Notes under the pieces: model-generated | What the model was told of the DNA's origin: nothing | The model's database searches: none | Seen by the model: the letters and a program-made list of their open reading frames with translations, nothing else | NCBI GenBank assembly: GCA_014239505.1 | Contig: JAAZYT010000055.1 | Span: forward strand, 1-18,754 | Direction: 5' to 3' | Source of the DNA: Fidelibacterota bacterium | GTDB taxonomy: Bacteria; Fidelibacterota; Marinisomatia; Marinisomatales; TCS55 | DNA: 18,754 bases | Part shown: positions 1 to 7,883 of the stretch, in pieces | Layout: each line of letters begins with the position of its first letter | Numbering within the stretch: the first letter of the stretch is position 1 | Made by a program: the position numbers and the translations under genes

Positions 1-582
1 AAAGCAGTCTTCACAAAACAGATGTTCAATGCTAAACTCTTCTCTGATATAGTACCAAATGGCGAAGGACCTTATTTAATAAGTTTTCAATCTGCAGCTT
101 TTTCTTCGGATGCTTTGGAAAGAGGATCTGCATCAATTATAGATGCAAATATAGACCTAGATTCTTCAATGATTAAGACAGAATCAGAGCCACCCTTTAA
201 AGAAGAAGCGGGTGGATTAGATCTCACAGCAGCAGATTTAATTGTTTCGGTAGGTAGAGGTATTGGTAAAGAAGAAAATATTCCAATTGCTCAAGATTTG
301 GCAACGGCATTGGGTGCAGAATTAGCTTCTTCGCGTCCCGTGGTAGATGCTGGATGGCTTCCTTCAGCTTACCAGGTTGGAAGCTCTGGTCAATCGGTTT
401 CGCCCAAAATGTATTTAGCTTTAGGGATATCAGGAGCTATTCAGCATATGGTAGGAATGAAAGGATCAAAAAATATTGTAGCTATTAATAAAGATCCAGA
501 TGCACCCATCTTTGAAGTTGCAGATTATGGTGTTGTGGCAGATGTCTTAGAGCTTGTCCCCAAACTAACTGAAGCTCTTTAA
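1..582 (+). CDS. etfA: Electron transfer flavoprotein alpha subunit, 3' part (5' end outside window)
   Basis: The reading frame is open from base 1, so this is the last 193 residues of a protein normally about 310-330 aa long. EtfA pairs with EtfB and carries FAD. It takes electrons from acyl-CoA dehydrogenases and passes them to a membrane oxidoreductase. The visible part is the C-terminal FAD-binding domain. It contains VSVGRGIG, then the SSRPVVDAGWLP segment, the QVGSSGQSVSPK loop, ALGISGAIQH, and the INKDPDAPIFEVADYG stretch that contacts FAD and AMP in this family. The next gene starts 11 bp after the stop and is the expected membrane electron acceptor, so the two are probably cotranscribed. 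The assignment is from motifs and is firm. The N-terminal half cannot be assessed. The ATG at base 22 is internal, not the start. Confidence 0.95.
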   Translation, partial: KAVFTKQMFNAKLFSDIVPNGEGPYLISFQSAAFSSDALERGSASIIDANIDLDSSMIKTESEPPFKEEAGGLDLTAADLIVSVGRGIGKEENIPIAQDLATALGAELASSRPVVDAGWLPSAYQVGSSGQSVSPKMYLALGISGAIQHMVGMKGSKNIVAINKDPDAPIFEVADYGVVADVLELVPKLTEAL

Positions 583-593
583 TAAAAAGTTAA

Positions 594-2606
594 ATGCTAT
601 CTAATCTAGAACGACTAATTTTTATAGTATTAACTGTAACCTCTTTAGGTCTTGCTTGGTTCAGTTTTGGGCGGATGTTTAAAGCAATTGGAAGGGGTTC
701 TGATCCAATAGATTGGAAAAAAGTAATTAAGAATTGGCCAAAAGGTCTAGCTGTATTTATTAGCCAAAAAACTTTATTTAAGACACGTCCAATAGTAGGT
801 GCTATTCATGCTGGAGTGGCTTGGGGGTTTACCTTATATCTATTAGTAAATATTATTGATGTAATGTATGGTATGATTCCAGGATTTCACTTTTTCCCCA
901 ATAGTGTTATTGGTGATATCTATAGGTTATTTGTAGATGTTTTTACAATGATTGTTTTATTTGGAGTCTTATTATTACTGATTAGACGTTTTATTTCCAA
1001 AGATCAAAAACTTATAACGAATGAACCGGTATTATTAAACGATGCTGCAAGAAAAGGGATTAAAATTGATTCCTTACTTGTGGGAACCTTTATTATTCTT
1101 CATGTTGGTTTCCGTTTCATTGGAGCTTCTTTTGAAGTTGCTTTAAATGGCCAAGATTGGACTCAGCCCGGGGCAACACTTCTTTCATATACATGGAGTG
1201 GGTTAACTACCGAGTCTCTTATTTTTGGCGAACACCTAGGCTGGTGGATGGCCTTAGGGTTGATTCTTGGATTTATGCCTTATTTTCCTTACTCAAAGCA
1301 CGCCCATTTATTTATGGGACCTCTTAATTATATGGCAAAAGTTGATCGTCGATCGTTGTCAACCCTTGAAATTATGGATTTGGAAGATGAGTCCTCAGAG
1401 CAGTTTGGAGCCGGTAAATTAGAACATTTGCCTCAAAAAGAGTTATTAGATGCCTATGCATGTATTATGTGCAATCGCTGTCAAGATGCTTGCCCAGCGT
1501 ATTATACTGGCAAGGAATTATCACCATCAGCTTTAGAGATTAATAAACGTTATTATCTAAATGAAAATTTAAAAGAGTTTTCCGAAGGTGCAGATAGCTT
1601 AGAAGGATTGTCAAAGTGGATGCTTTCTGAAGAAGCTGCGTGGTCTTGTACTACTTGCGGTTTTTGTATCGAAGTTTGCCCAGTTGGAAATGAACCAATG
1701 GTAGATATTCTTCGGATGAGACAAGATTTAGTTCTTATGGAAAGTAATTTTCCAAAAGGTGCAATGGAAACTTTTGAGAAGATTGAGAATTACGGAAATC
1801 CATGGGGAATGTCACCGAACGATAGAGAAAAATGGACAGAAGGAATGGACGTTCCTAAAATGCGTGAAAAAGGTTCGGCTGAATATCTTTATTGGGCAGG
1901 ATGCTCAGGTGCATATGATGATAGAGGGAAGGACATCTCTCGTTCTGTTGCAAAAATCATGAATGAATCGGGTGTTGATTATGCTATTCTTGGTAATGAA
2001 GAAACGTGTACAGGCGATTCAGCTAGAAGAATTGGCAATGAGTATCTTTTTCAGATGCAAGCGGCACAAAACATGGGAAATTTTGAGAAGTATGGAGTTA
2101 AAAAAATTGTAACACAATGTCCTCATTGTTTAACAACTTTGAAAAATGACTACGGTGAAATTGGTGCTGAATTAGAGGTGGTCCATCATTCAGAATTCAT
2201 TGCAGACCTTATAAAAGAGGGTAAGATAAGTCCAGAAAAATCATTGGAAGAAGATATAACTTTTCATGATGCTTGTTATGTTGGTAGACATCATGGAGAG
2301 TATGATGCTCCAAGGGATGTACTTCAATCAGTAATGGGTAAGGATGCTAAGTTGGTAGAAATGCCTCGTAATAAAGAACAAAGTTTTTGCTGTGGTGCTG
2401 GCGGTGGAAATATGTGGTATGACATTGATAAAGGTAAACGAATTAATGTTGAGAGATTTGAAGAAGCAATTGATACCGGTGCAAAAAAAGTTGCTACCTC
2501 TTGTAATTTTTGTATGATTATGATGGAAGATGCCAGAAAAGTTACGGGACAAGATGAAGCAATGGAGGTTTACGATATATCAGAATTAGTTGCTCAGCGC
2601 ATATAA
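594..2606 (+). CDS. Membrane-bound FeS/CCG-domain oxidoreductase, ETF:(methyl)menaquinone oxidoreductase type (EMO/FadF-like)
   Basis: This 670-aa protein probably accepts electrons from reduced ETF and passes them to menaquinone in the cytoplasmic membrane. About five hydrophobic segments lie near residues 7-28, 68-92, 110-131, 159-180 and 215-231, resembling the nitrate-reductase-gamma cytochrome b module. His72, His170, His214 and the SKHAH pair (His236, His238) are candidate heme b ligands. Two [4Fe-4S] ferredoxin motifs follow, with Cys290/293/296/300 and Cys352/355/358/362. Then come two CCG-type domains. The first has Cys437, Cys472 (TCTGD in place of CCG) and Cys509/512. The second has Cys599-Cys600-Gly601 and Cys637/640, for a noncubane-type cluster. 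The architecture matches EMO and Bacillus FadF. Linkage to etfA strongly supports this role over heterodisulfide reductase or glycolate oxidase FeS subunits. There is no strong Shine-Dalgarno sequence before the ATG. Confidence 0.9.
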   Translation: MLSNLERLIFIVLTVTSLGLAWFSFGRMFKAIGRGSDPIDWKKVIKNWPKGLAVFISQKTLFKTRPIVGAIHAGVAWGFTLYLLVNIIDVMYGMIPGFHFFPNSVIGDIYRLFVDVFTMIVLFGVLLLLIRRFISKDQKLITNEPVLLNDAARKGIKIDSLLVGTFIILHVGFRFIGASFEVALNGQDWTQPGATLLSYTWSGLTTESLIFGEHLGWWMALGLILGFMPYFPYSKHAHLFMGPLNYMAKVDRRSLSTLEIMDLEDESSEQFGAGKLEHLPQKELLDAYACIMCNRCQDACPAYYTGKELSPSALEINKRYYLNENLKEFSEGADSLEGLSKWMLSEEAAWSCTTCGFCIEVCPVGNEPMVDILRMRQDLVLMESNFPKGAMETFEKIENYGNPWGMSPNDREKWTEGMDVPKMREKGSAEYLYWAGCSGAYDDRGKDISRSVAKIMNESGVDYAILGNEETCTGDSARRIGNEYLFQMQAAQNMGNFEKYGVKKIVTQCPHCLTTLKNDYGEIGAELEVVHHSEFIADLIKEGKISPEKSLEEDITFHDACYVGRHHGEYDAPRDVLQSVMGKDAKLVEMPRNKEQSFCCGAGGGNMWYDIDKGKRINVERFEEAIDTGAKKVATSCNFCMIMMEDARKVTGQDEAMEVYDISELVAQRI

Positions 2607-2622
2607 TATTTACCAATAACAA

Positions 2623-2662
2623 TTAGCTGTTTATTTTATAAAGTATTAAATTTGTTAGCTGT
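2623..2662 (+). repeat. Direct repeat TTAGCTGT upstream of the DUF5916 gene
   Basis: Two exact copies of TTAGCTGT lie at 2623-2630 and 2655-2662. Their starts are 32 bp apart, about three helical turns, and each is followed by an AT-rich TTATT or ATTATT run. They sit 25-64 bp before the ATG at 2687, where a transcription factor could bind. Just downstream, GTATT and AATAC form short inverted arms at 2661-2673. The regulatory role is inference. No clear -35/-10 pair can be assigned here. Confidence 0.35.
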
Positions 2663-2686
2663 ATTATTAATACAATACGCTAGTTC

Positions 2687-5110
2687 ATGAAAAAAATACT
2701 TTTTACAATATTTATTTACTTTTCATTTCTCTTTGGGGCTCCATTCTTAGGTGAAAAAATAGTTATAGATGATAGTCAACTAAGGTACAAAGTAGCCAAA
2801 GCAGAACGAATTTCAACACCTCCAATTATAGATGGCATCCTAGATGATAATGCTTGGAATCAAGCAGCAATCGTAGATCAACTAGTCCAGCATGAACCTT
2901 TTAACTTACATGCTCCATCAGTGGAAACGGAAATTCGAGTATTATACGATGATAATTATTTATACATAGCCTTTAATAATTTTGCTCCAAATCCAGAAAA
3001 TATCTCTGCACGCATTGGTCGTCGTGATGATTGGAGATCAATTGAAAATAATTCAGATTGGGTTGGTGTAGGTATTGATTCCAATAATGATGATAAAACT
3101 GGATACTGGTTCACTTTAAGTGCTGCAGAAGTTCAATTAGATGCAGCAATGACTGAAGGAAGAGGTATGGGCGGATTTGACATAACTTGGAATGCTGTTT
3201 GGGAAGGTAAGACCTCTTTGCATGAAGAAGGTTGGTCGGCAGAAATTAAAATACCATTTAATGTTTTTCAATTCAGTAAGAGCAACATTCAAACTTGGGG
3301 GGCAAGTTTCCAACGATTTGATTTTGATAAACAAGAAGAAATACATTGGCCAGGAAGAACTCTTGGTGTAAATGGTTACGTACCTTACTTTGGAATTTTA
3401 GAAGGGATAGAAGGAATACCTCAACAGAAAAATTTTGAATTTGTACCTTATATATTATCTGGTCAAACAAATAGTGATGTTAAAGAAAATGTATCAAATA
3501 TTGGTTTAGATACTCGATCAAATATTAGTTCATCGAGCACTTTGAATATGACATTTAACCCCGATTTTGGTCAAGTTCAAGCAGACCCTTCAGTTCTTAA
3601 TCTTTCAGCATTTGAAACGCGACTCAGAGAAAGAAGGCCTTTCTTTGTCCAAGGGGCAAACTTTTTCACAAGTTACCTCAACTTATTTAATTCGAGAAGA
3701 ATAGGTAAACGACCAGGTCGTTATTCACCTGATTCAGGTTCAATTGTAGATAGACCAAATGAAACAACAATTCTTGGCGCAGCTAAAATTCTTGGAGAAA
3801 CTTCATCTGGTCTACGATATGGTATTATTAATGCCATAACTGATAAAGAGTATGGTATTCGTGAATATGAAATTGATGGAATGACCAAGAAAGAAGATTT
3901 TTTATTAGAGCCGTACACAAATTATTTTGTGGGGCGTTTAGAAAAACCAATTGTGAATGAATATTCTACTATTGGTTTTCTTGCCACTGATCTAAGACGT
4001 CAAAATGAAAAAAATAAGGCTCAATCAGTCAATGTTGATTGGTTACTTACTTTAATGGATAATAAACTTTCATTTCAAGGTCAAGCAGCTAGTTCAATTA
4101 ATATTGATAACACTGGGTTTGCAAGTCGTTTTCGCCTCTCTTATAAAGATCCAGATTGGTGGGGAATTATGGCTTGGGGTGGCGTGAAAGATAAAAATTT
4201 TGATGTAAGTGAAATGGGTTATCAAGAAAAAAATAATAATTGGTATTCTGGCCTAAGGGGAGAAATCAGAAGAGATAAGCCAAATAAAAATTTCTTAAGA
4301 CAATCATTAGAACTTAAGTTAAACTTAGGCGGTAGAAGAAAAGATGATAGAGGAGAGGCTGTTATTACTCGTAAAAACATAGAGATAGAGCAAGACAATA
4401 CCTTTCTTAACTATTGGAGCCTAGGTTGGGATCTTAGGTTTAATGCAGAAACGTTTGAAGATGATGATATATACCGTGATTCTAGAGCAGTAATAATTAA
4501 AGATGAAGCATGGCAATCTTTTGATATTAATATTAGAACAGACAGACGAAAAAGAGTTATTATAAGTCCGGGTTTTAGAATAAGTAAGGGTGCAATTAGA
4601 GGTGTTGGTAAAGAGTATGGTGTTGAATTGATGTTGAAGCCAACTGATAATATTAATATGTCAGTTAGGACAACGAAAGAAGAGAGACCAGGATCAATGC
4701 AATGGGTGGGAGTTGTTGAAGATGAAAATGGTATCAATATTATTTACTCAAATGTAAAAAGAAAACAGACGAATACTGAGTTAAGACTTAATATTGCATT
4801 TTCTTCAAAAATGACATTTGAAGCTTATTATCAACCATTTACAGTCAATATGGATTACAAAGATTATAATCGTTTAGATGAAGAGAAATCACTCAAAGTT
4901 AGCCCATATCCTTACAGTGGGAATAAAGATTTTCAAATAGAAAATCAAGTGGGAACATTTGTATTCAGATGGGAATATTTACCTGGAAGTCTTATTTACG
5001 CAGTTTATAACTTAAATAATAATAATTATTACTCTGCTGAAGATTCAGAATGGAGTAATTCTAAATCTAATTCGCTTTTTTTAAAGTTTGATTATTTCTT
5101 TCAGCTTTAA
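2687..5110 (+). CDS. Secreted/outer-membrane DUF5916 protein with N-terminal CBM9-like domain
   Basis: This 807-aa protein begins with a signal peptide: MKK, then a hydrophobic core to about residue 17, with likely cleavage near FGA. Residues about 40-240 form a CBM9-like beta-sandwich, recognisable from PPIIDGILDDNAW (45-57), the VLYDDNYLYIAF strand pair and the WVGVGID segment. The rest is the DUF5916 region, with two family hallmarks: NPDFGQVQADPSVLNLSAFE and ERRPFF (RRPFF at 316-320). It is rich in alternating aromatic and polar strands and ends in FLKFDYFFQL, as in outer-membrane beta-barrels. The biochemical function of the family is not established. Binding or uptake of polysaccharide or other polymers is a guess from the CBM9-like domain. 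No Shine-Dalgarno sequence precedes the ATG, as is common in the FCB group. It ends 4 bp from the convergent suf operon. Confidence 0.88.
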   Translation: MKKILFTIFIYFSFLFGAPFLGEKIVIDDSQLRYKVAKAERISTPPIIDGILDDNAWNQAAIVDQLVQHEPFNLHAPSVETEIRVLYDDNYLYIAFNNFAPNPENISARIGRRDDWRSIENNSDWVGVGIDSNNDDKTGYWFTLSAAEVQLDAAMTEGRGMGGFDITWNAVWEGKTSLHEEGWSAEIKIPFNVFQFSKSNIQTWGASFQRFDFDKQEEIHWPGRTLGVNGYVPYFGILEGIEGIPQQKNFEFVPYILSGQTNSDVKENVSNIGLDTRSNISSSSTLNMTFNPDFGQVQADPSVLNLSAFETRLRERRPFFVQGANFFTSYLNLFNSRRIGKRPGRYSPDSGSIVDRPNETTILGAAKILGETSSGLRYGIINAITDKEYGIREYEIDGMTKKEDFLLEPYTNYFVGRLEKPIVNEYSTIGFLATDLRRQNEKNKAQSVNVDWLLTLMDNKLSFQGQAASSINIDNTGFASRFRLSYKDPDWWGIMAWGGVKDKNFDVSEMGYQEKNNNWYSGLRGEIRRDKPNKNFLRQSLELKLNLGGRRKDDRGEAVITRKNIEIEQDNTFLNYWSLGWDLRFNAETFEDDDIYRDSRAVIIKDEAWQSFDINIRTDRRKRVIISPGFRISKGAIRGVGKEYGVELMLKPTDNINMSVRTTKEERPGSMQWVGVVEDENGINIIYSNVKRKQTNTELRLNIAFSSKMTFEAYYQPFTVNMDYKDYNRLDEEKSLKVSPYPYSGNKDFQIENQVGTFVFRWEYLPGSLIYAVYNLNNNNYYSAEDSEWSNSKSNSLFLKFDYFFQL

Positions 5111-5114
5111 TCGA

Positions 5115-5552
5115 TTATTTAGATAAATCAATTAATTCAATTTTTATCTCGGTAGCATATTTTAGAATTCTTTCATCTCTATAAAATTCACCAAAATATA
5201 TTTTATTGATACCAGAGTTTGCAATAAGCTTAAAACAATCATAGCAAGGAGATGCGGTCACGTAAATTTCACTATCTTCTAAACGAACACCGTGTCTAGC
5301 TGATTGGACGATAGCATTTGCTTCTGCATGTATTGTTCGAACGCAATGCGTATTTTCCATCTCATGCCCAATATCATCACAGTGTTCTGCTCCTCTAATA
5401 GATCCATTATAACCTGTGGCTAAAATAGTTTTTCCTCTTACAATTACAGCCCCAACATGTTTTCTTTCACATGTGGATCTTGTTGCGACTTCATGTGCAA
5501 TATTCATGAAATATTGCTCCCAAGGAATACGGTTTTTATTTGTTTTCGTCAT
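5115..5552 (-). CDS. dCMP deaminase family protein (ComEB-like)
   Basis: This 145-aa cytidine/deoxycytidylate deaminase fold enzyme is predicted to convert dCMP to dUMP, feeding dTMP synthesis. The zinc site is complete: His75 and the catalytic Glu77 in HAEAN, and Cys103 and Cys106 in SPCYDC. KHVGAVIV and the ATGYNG substrate loop are also typical, and the length is normal for the family. It is the last gene of the suf transcription unit. Its ATG overlaps the preceding TAA (TAATG), which suggests translational coupling. No functional link between dCMP deamination and Fe-S assembly is known to me, so this may be shared transcription only. The family also includes riboflavin- and tRNA-type deaminases, but the substrate loop and HAEAN context favour dCMP. 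Confidence 0.92.
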   Translation of the reverse strand: MTKTNKNRIPWEQYFMNIAHEVATRSTCERKHVGAVIVRGKTILATGYNGSIRGAEHCDDIGHEMENTHCVRTIHAEANAIVQSARHGVRLEDSEIYVTASPCYDCFKLIANSGINKIYFGEFYRDERILKYATEIKIELIDLSK

Positions 5553-5797
5553 TATTCTTTTATAAATATTTTGACAGCAGAGCGTAGTTCACCAAAATAT
5601 ATTCTCTTCACAAATTGAGCTAATTCTGCGGTGATAATAAGATATGCCCATGTTGGTATAGGAACTTCTGAACATCCTTTAATTAATACACGTTTATCAG
5701 AATATTGAGACCAATCAATATTTGAGACTTTCTCCCGAAATATTTTTTCTCTTAAGATTCCATCATCCAAAAAGTCATTTAAATAAATAGTTTCCAT
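5552..5797 (-). CDS. Short DUF2480-like protein
   Basis: This 81-aa protein resembles DUF2480, a cytosolic Bacteroidetes family of unknown function often encoded at the end of suf operons. The shared features as I remember the family are the segment DGILREKIFREKVSNIDWSQY (split by the reader as DGILREKIFREK plus NIDWSQY), VLIKGCSEVPIPTWAY with Cys42, and the RIYFGELRSAVKIF ending. DUF2480 proteins are usually about 165 aa, so this is roughly half size. It has the start-side and finish-side motifs joined into one unit, with no sign of a frameshift. The ATG follows directly on the TAA of the upstream gene (TAAATG), and its own TAA overlaps the deaminase ATG, so it is clearly part of the operon. 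The family call is from memory of motifs and is moderately sure. The function is unknown. Confidence 0.7.
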   Translation of the reverse strand: METIYLNDFLDDGILREKIFREKVSNIDWSQYSDKRVLIKGCSEVPIPTWAYLIITAELAQFVKRIYFGELRSAVKIFIKE

Positions 5798-6061
5798 TTA
5801 ATCTTTTATTTGTTCAGATGTTATATAAACTTTTTTATTATCGCCCATAAAATGATGATAATCTAATATGCCGTATCCTTCTTGATTTCTAGTTGGGCAG
5901 TCTGAGTGACATGGTTCACCTGTACTACGATGTCGGACTAAATTTAATAACTTCTCGTCAGCTTCAGCAGAACCAGCTACCAAATCTTCTTCTGTCTCTA
6001 CGTACCAACGCATCGTAACTAAATATTTATATTTTTTTGATTCATTTCCATTTTCACTCAT
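5798..6061 (-). CDS. Unrecognised 87-aa protein of the suf operon with a CxxxC pair
   Basis: I do not recognise this family. The protein is small, soluble and acidic, with no signal peptide or membrane segment. Residues 11-27 look like a beta strand (YKYLVTMRWYVETEEDL), followed by a helix over about 30-44. A loop then holds Cys51 and Cys55 in PCHSDCPT, and a C-terminal part has the His69-His70 pair. The Cys pair with nearby His residues could bind a metal or cluster, or could be redox active. That is inference only. Coding status is well supported: an AAGGAG Shine-Dalgarno sequence sits about 8 bp before the ATG, the clearest in the operon, and the TAA abuts the next ATG. A 52-bp spacer separates it from sufS. 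Confidence 0.8.
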   Translation of the reverse strand: MSENGNESKKYKYLVTMRWYVETEEDLVAGSAEADEKLLNLVRHRSTGEPCHSDCPTRNQEGYGILDYHHFMGDNKKVYITSEQIKD

Positions 6062-6113
6062 AAATAAACTCCTTTTGAAGACTTCTTGTCTTAAGGTGAA
6101 AAATAAGCAATAA

Positions 6114-7325
6114 TTAATTTAAAGTACTGATTGTTTTTTTAATTCCTGCTGCAAGTATATCAATATCGTTTTCATCATTATAAATATTCATACTTATTCT
6201 TGCAGTTGATGAAACATTTAAATAATCCATAATTGGTTGAGCACAATGATGTCCTGCTCGAATACAAATACCATCAAGGTCAAGAAACTTTGCTAAATCG
6301 TGCGCGTGTATATTTTTCAAATTAAATGGAATAACAGCACCTCTTTCTGGAGGATTACCATACAGAATAATATTTTCATTTTGTTCAAGTATATCCAATG
6401 CATATTGTAATAAACCTTGTTCGTGATTATGTATATTTTCAAGCCCAATATTCATTAAATATTTAATTGCTGCTCCTAAACCAATAACCTGAGCAACTTT
6501 TGGTGTACCTGCTTCAAATTTCCAAGGGATTTCATTCCAAGTGGATTCATGCATATTTACTTTATTTATCATTTCTCCACCACCCAAAAATGGTTCCATT
6601 TCTTCAAGTAGTTCATTCCGTCCAATCAGGACACCTACTCCTGTTGGTCCTAGCATTTTATGTCCAGAAAAAACATAAAAGTCTGAATCCAATTCAGCTA
6701 GATTAACTTTTAAATGAGGAACAGCTTGAGCACCATCAATTAAAGTTAAAATATCCATACTTTTAGCTTTATCAATTATATTTTTTATAGGATTTATTGT
6801 TCCAAATACATTTGACTGATGGCTAATACTAATTATTTTAGTGGATGATAATAATTGTTCATTCATTGATTCAGTATTAAGAGTTCCATTGTTACTGAGT
6901 GGAATATAATTTAGAGATGAATTAGTTTTTTTTGTTATTAATTGCCATGGAATAATATTACTATGATGTTCCATTTCAGTAATCAGAACATTATCAGCTT
7001 TTTTTAAATTTTTGAGTCCCCATGAATATGCAATCAAGTTAATGGATTCAGTTGTACCGCTAGTGAATATTACGGAGTGCGAATCAGGCACGTTCAACAT
7101 TTTTTTTACTAATAACCTTACATTTTCATATTCATCAGTTGCTTTTTCTCCAATGCTGTAAAGAGCGCGATGAACATTTGCTGCATAAGAATTGTAATAC
7201 GAAGAAATAGTATCAATAACTTCTAAAGGCTTTTGGCTTGTTGAGGCAGAATCAAGGTAAATAAAAGGTTTATTTAAATCATTAAAAATAGGAAAATCGT
7301 TCCGAATTTTTTCAACATCAAGCAT
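6114..7325 (-). CDS. sufS: Cysteine desulfurase SufS (group II)
   Basis: This 403-aa PLP enzyme removes sulfur from L-cysteine as an enzyme persulfide for Fe-S cluster assembly. PLP would bind Lys223 in SGHKMLGPTG, and the persulfide cysteine is Cys361 in RAGHHCAQP. The N-terminus (IRNDFPIF, YLDSASTSQKP), the EMEHHSNIIPWQ segment and the length are typical of SufS/CsdA rather than IscS/NifS. It follows sufT with a single base between the stop and its ATG. sufE, its sulfur-accepting partner, is two genes upstream. The start is the only sensible one and gives the usual SufS N-terminus. No clear Shine-Dalgarno sequence is present, so coupling to sufT is likely. Confidence 0.97.
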   Translation of the reverse strand: MLDVEKIRNDFPIFNDLNKPFIYLDSASTSQKPLEVIDTISSYYNSYAANVHRALYSIGEKATDEYENVRLLVKKMLNVPDSHSVIFTSGTTESINLIAYSWGLKNLKKADNVLITEMEHHSNIIPWQLITKKTNSSLNYIPLSNNGTLNTESMNEQLLSSTKIISISHQSNVFGTINPIKNIIDKAKSMDILTLIDGAQAVPHLKVNLAELDSDFYVFSGHKMLGPTGVGVLIGRNELLEEMEPFLGGGEMINKVNMHESTWNEIPWKFEAGTPKVAQVIGLGAAIKYLMNIGLENIHNHEQGLLQYALDILEQNENIILYGNPPERGAVIPFNLKNIHAHDLAKFLDLDGICIRAGHHCAQPIMDYLNVSSTARISMNIYNDENDIDILAAGIKKTISTLN

Positions 7326-7326
7326 T

Positions 7327-7881
7327 TTAAAGCATACCTAATTGTAATCGCGCTGATTCATTGATCATATCTCGATCCCAGGGTGGGTCCCAGACTAATT
7401 CTACTTTAGCTTCAGAAGCTCCTGGTATACCTTCAATTTTTTGTTTTACTTCGGTTGCAATCATATCACCCATACCACATCCAGGGGCTGTTAAAGTCAT
7501 TTTAATTGCTACCAAAGAACCTTCATTGTCATCATCTGAAATTTCACAAGAATAAATCAAACCTAGATCTACAACATTGACAGGAATTTCAGGATCATAA
7601 CAAGTTTTCATTGCTTCCCAAACTGCTTTCTCATTAACGCGTCCATCATTTTCAGTCTCTTCGAGCCATGGTTGAACTTCGGGAATTTTTCCAATAGCAT
7701 CTGCATCAATCCCTTCAACCCTTACTAGGTTTCCTCTGATCATAACAGTATAACTGCCCCCTAAAGCTTGGGTAATATGCCCTTCTTCTCCTTTTTTAAG
7801 AGTTATTTTATTACCGAAAGGAATGAGGGTAGCTTCACAATCTCGTTCAATTACTACTTGTTCATCAATATCTGAATACAT
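7327..7881 (-). CDS. sufT: SufT-type Fe-S assembly protein (long DUF59 form)
   Basis: This 184-aa protein matches the long SufT architecture. An N-terminal beta-rich region (residues 1-66: ERDCEATLIPFG, ALGGSYTVM, VEGIDADAIG) is followed by a DUF59/MIP18 domain over about 84-184. The DUF59 hallmarks are present: YDPEIPVNVVDLGLIY, LTAPGCGMG with Cys135, and VWDPPWDRDMI. SufT assists maturation of Fe-S proteins and is required mainly when cluster demand is high. It lies between sufE and sufS. It is one of two DUF59 proteins in the same operon, the other being a short stand-alone domain at 12149-12523. The junction with sufE has 2 bp between stop and ATG. Confidence 0.93.
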   Translation of the reverse strand: MYSDIDEQVVIERDCEATLIPFGNKITLKKGEEGHITQALGGSYTVMIRGNLVRVEGIDADAIGKIPEVQPWLEETENDGRVNEKAVWEAMKTCYDPEIPVNVVDLGLIYSCEISDDDNEGSLVAIKMTLTAPGCGMGDMIATEVKQKIEGIPGASEAKVELVWDPPWDRDMINESARLQLGML

Positions 7882-7883
7882 AA

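Noticed and set aside
2001..2015. Loss of the CC pair in the first CCG domain of the ETF oxidoreductase (TCTGD)
   Set aside because: The TCTGD-ARR form is, as far as I recall, the normal state in FadF/EMO-type proteins, so it is not a lesion. The second domain keeps CCG.
4411..4737. 108-codon open frame on the - strand inside the DUF5916 gene
   Set aside because: It is opposite a well-supported coding gene, has no recognisable motif and no ribosome site of note, and is typical of an antisense shadow in AT-rich DNA.
6066..6100. Small hairpin (AAGAC/GTCTT) in the 52-bp spacer after sufS as an attenuator
   Set aside because: The stem is five base pairs with no T-run, too weak to claim. The downstream gene has its own strong ribosome site.
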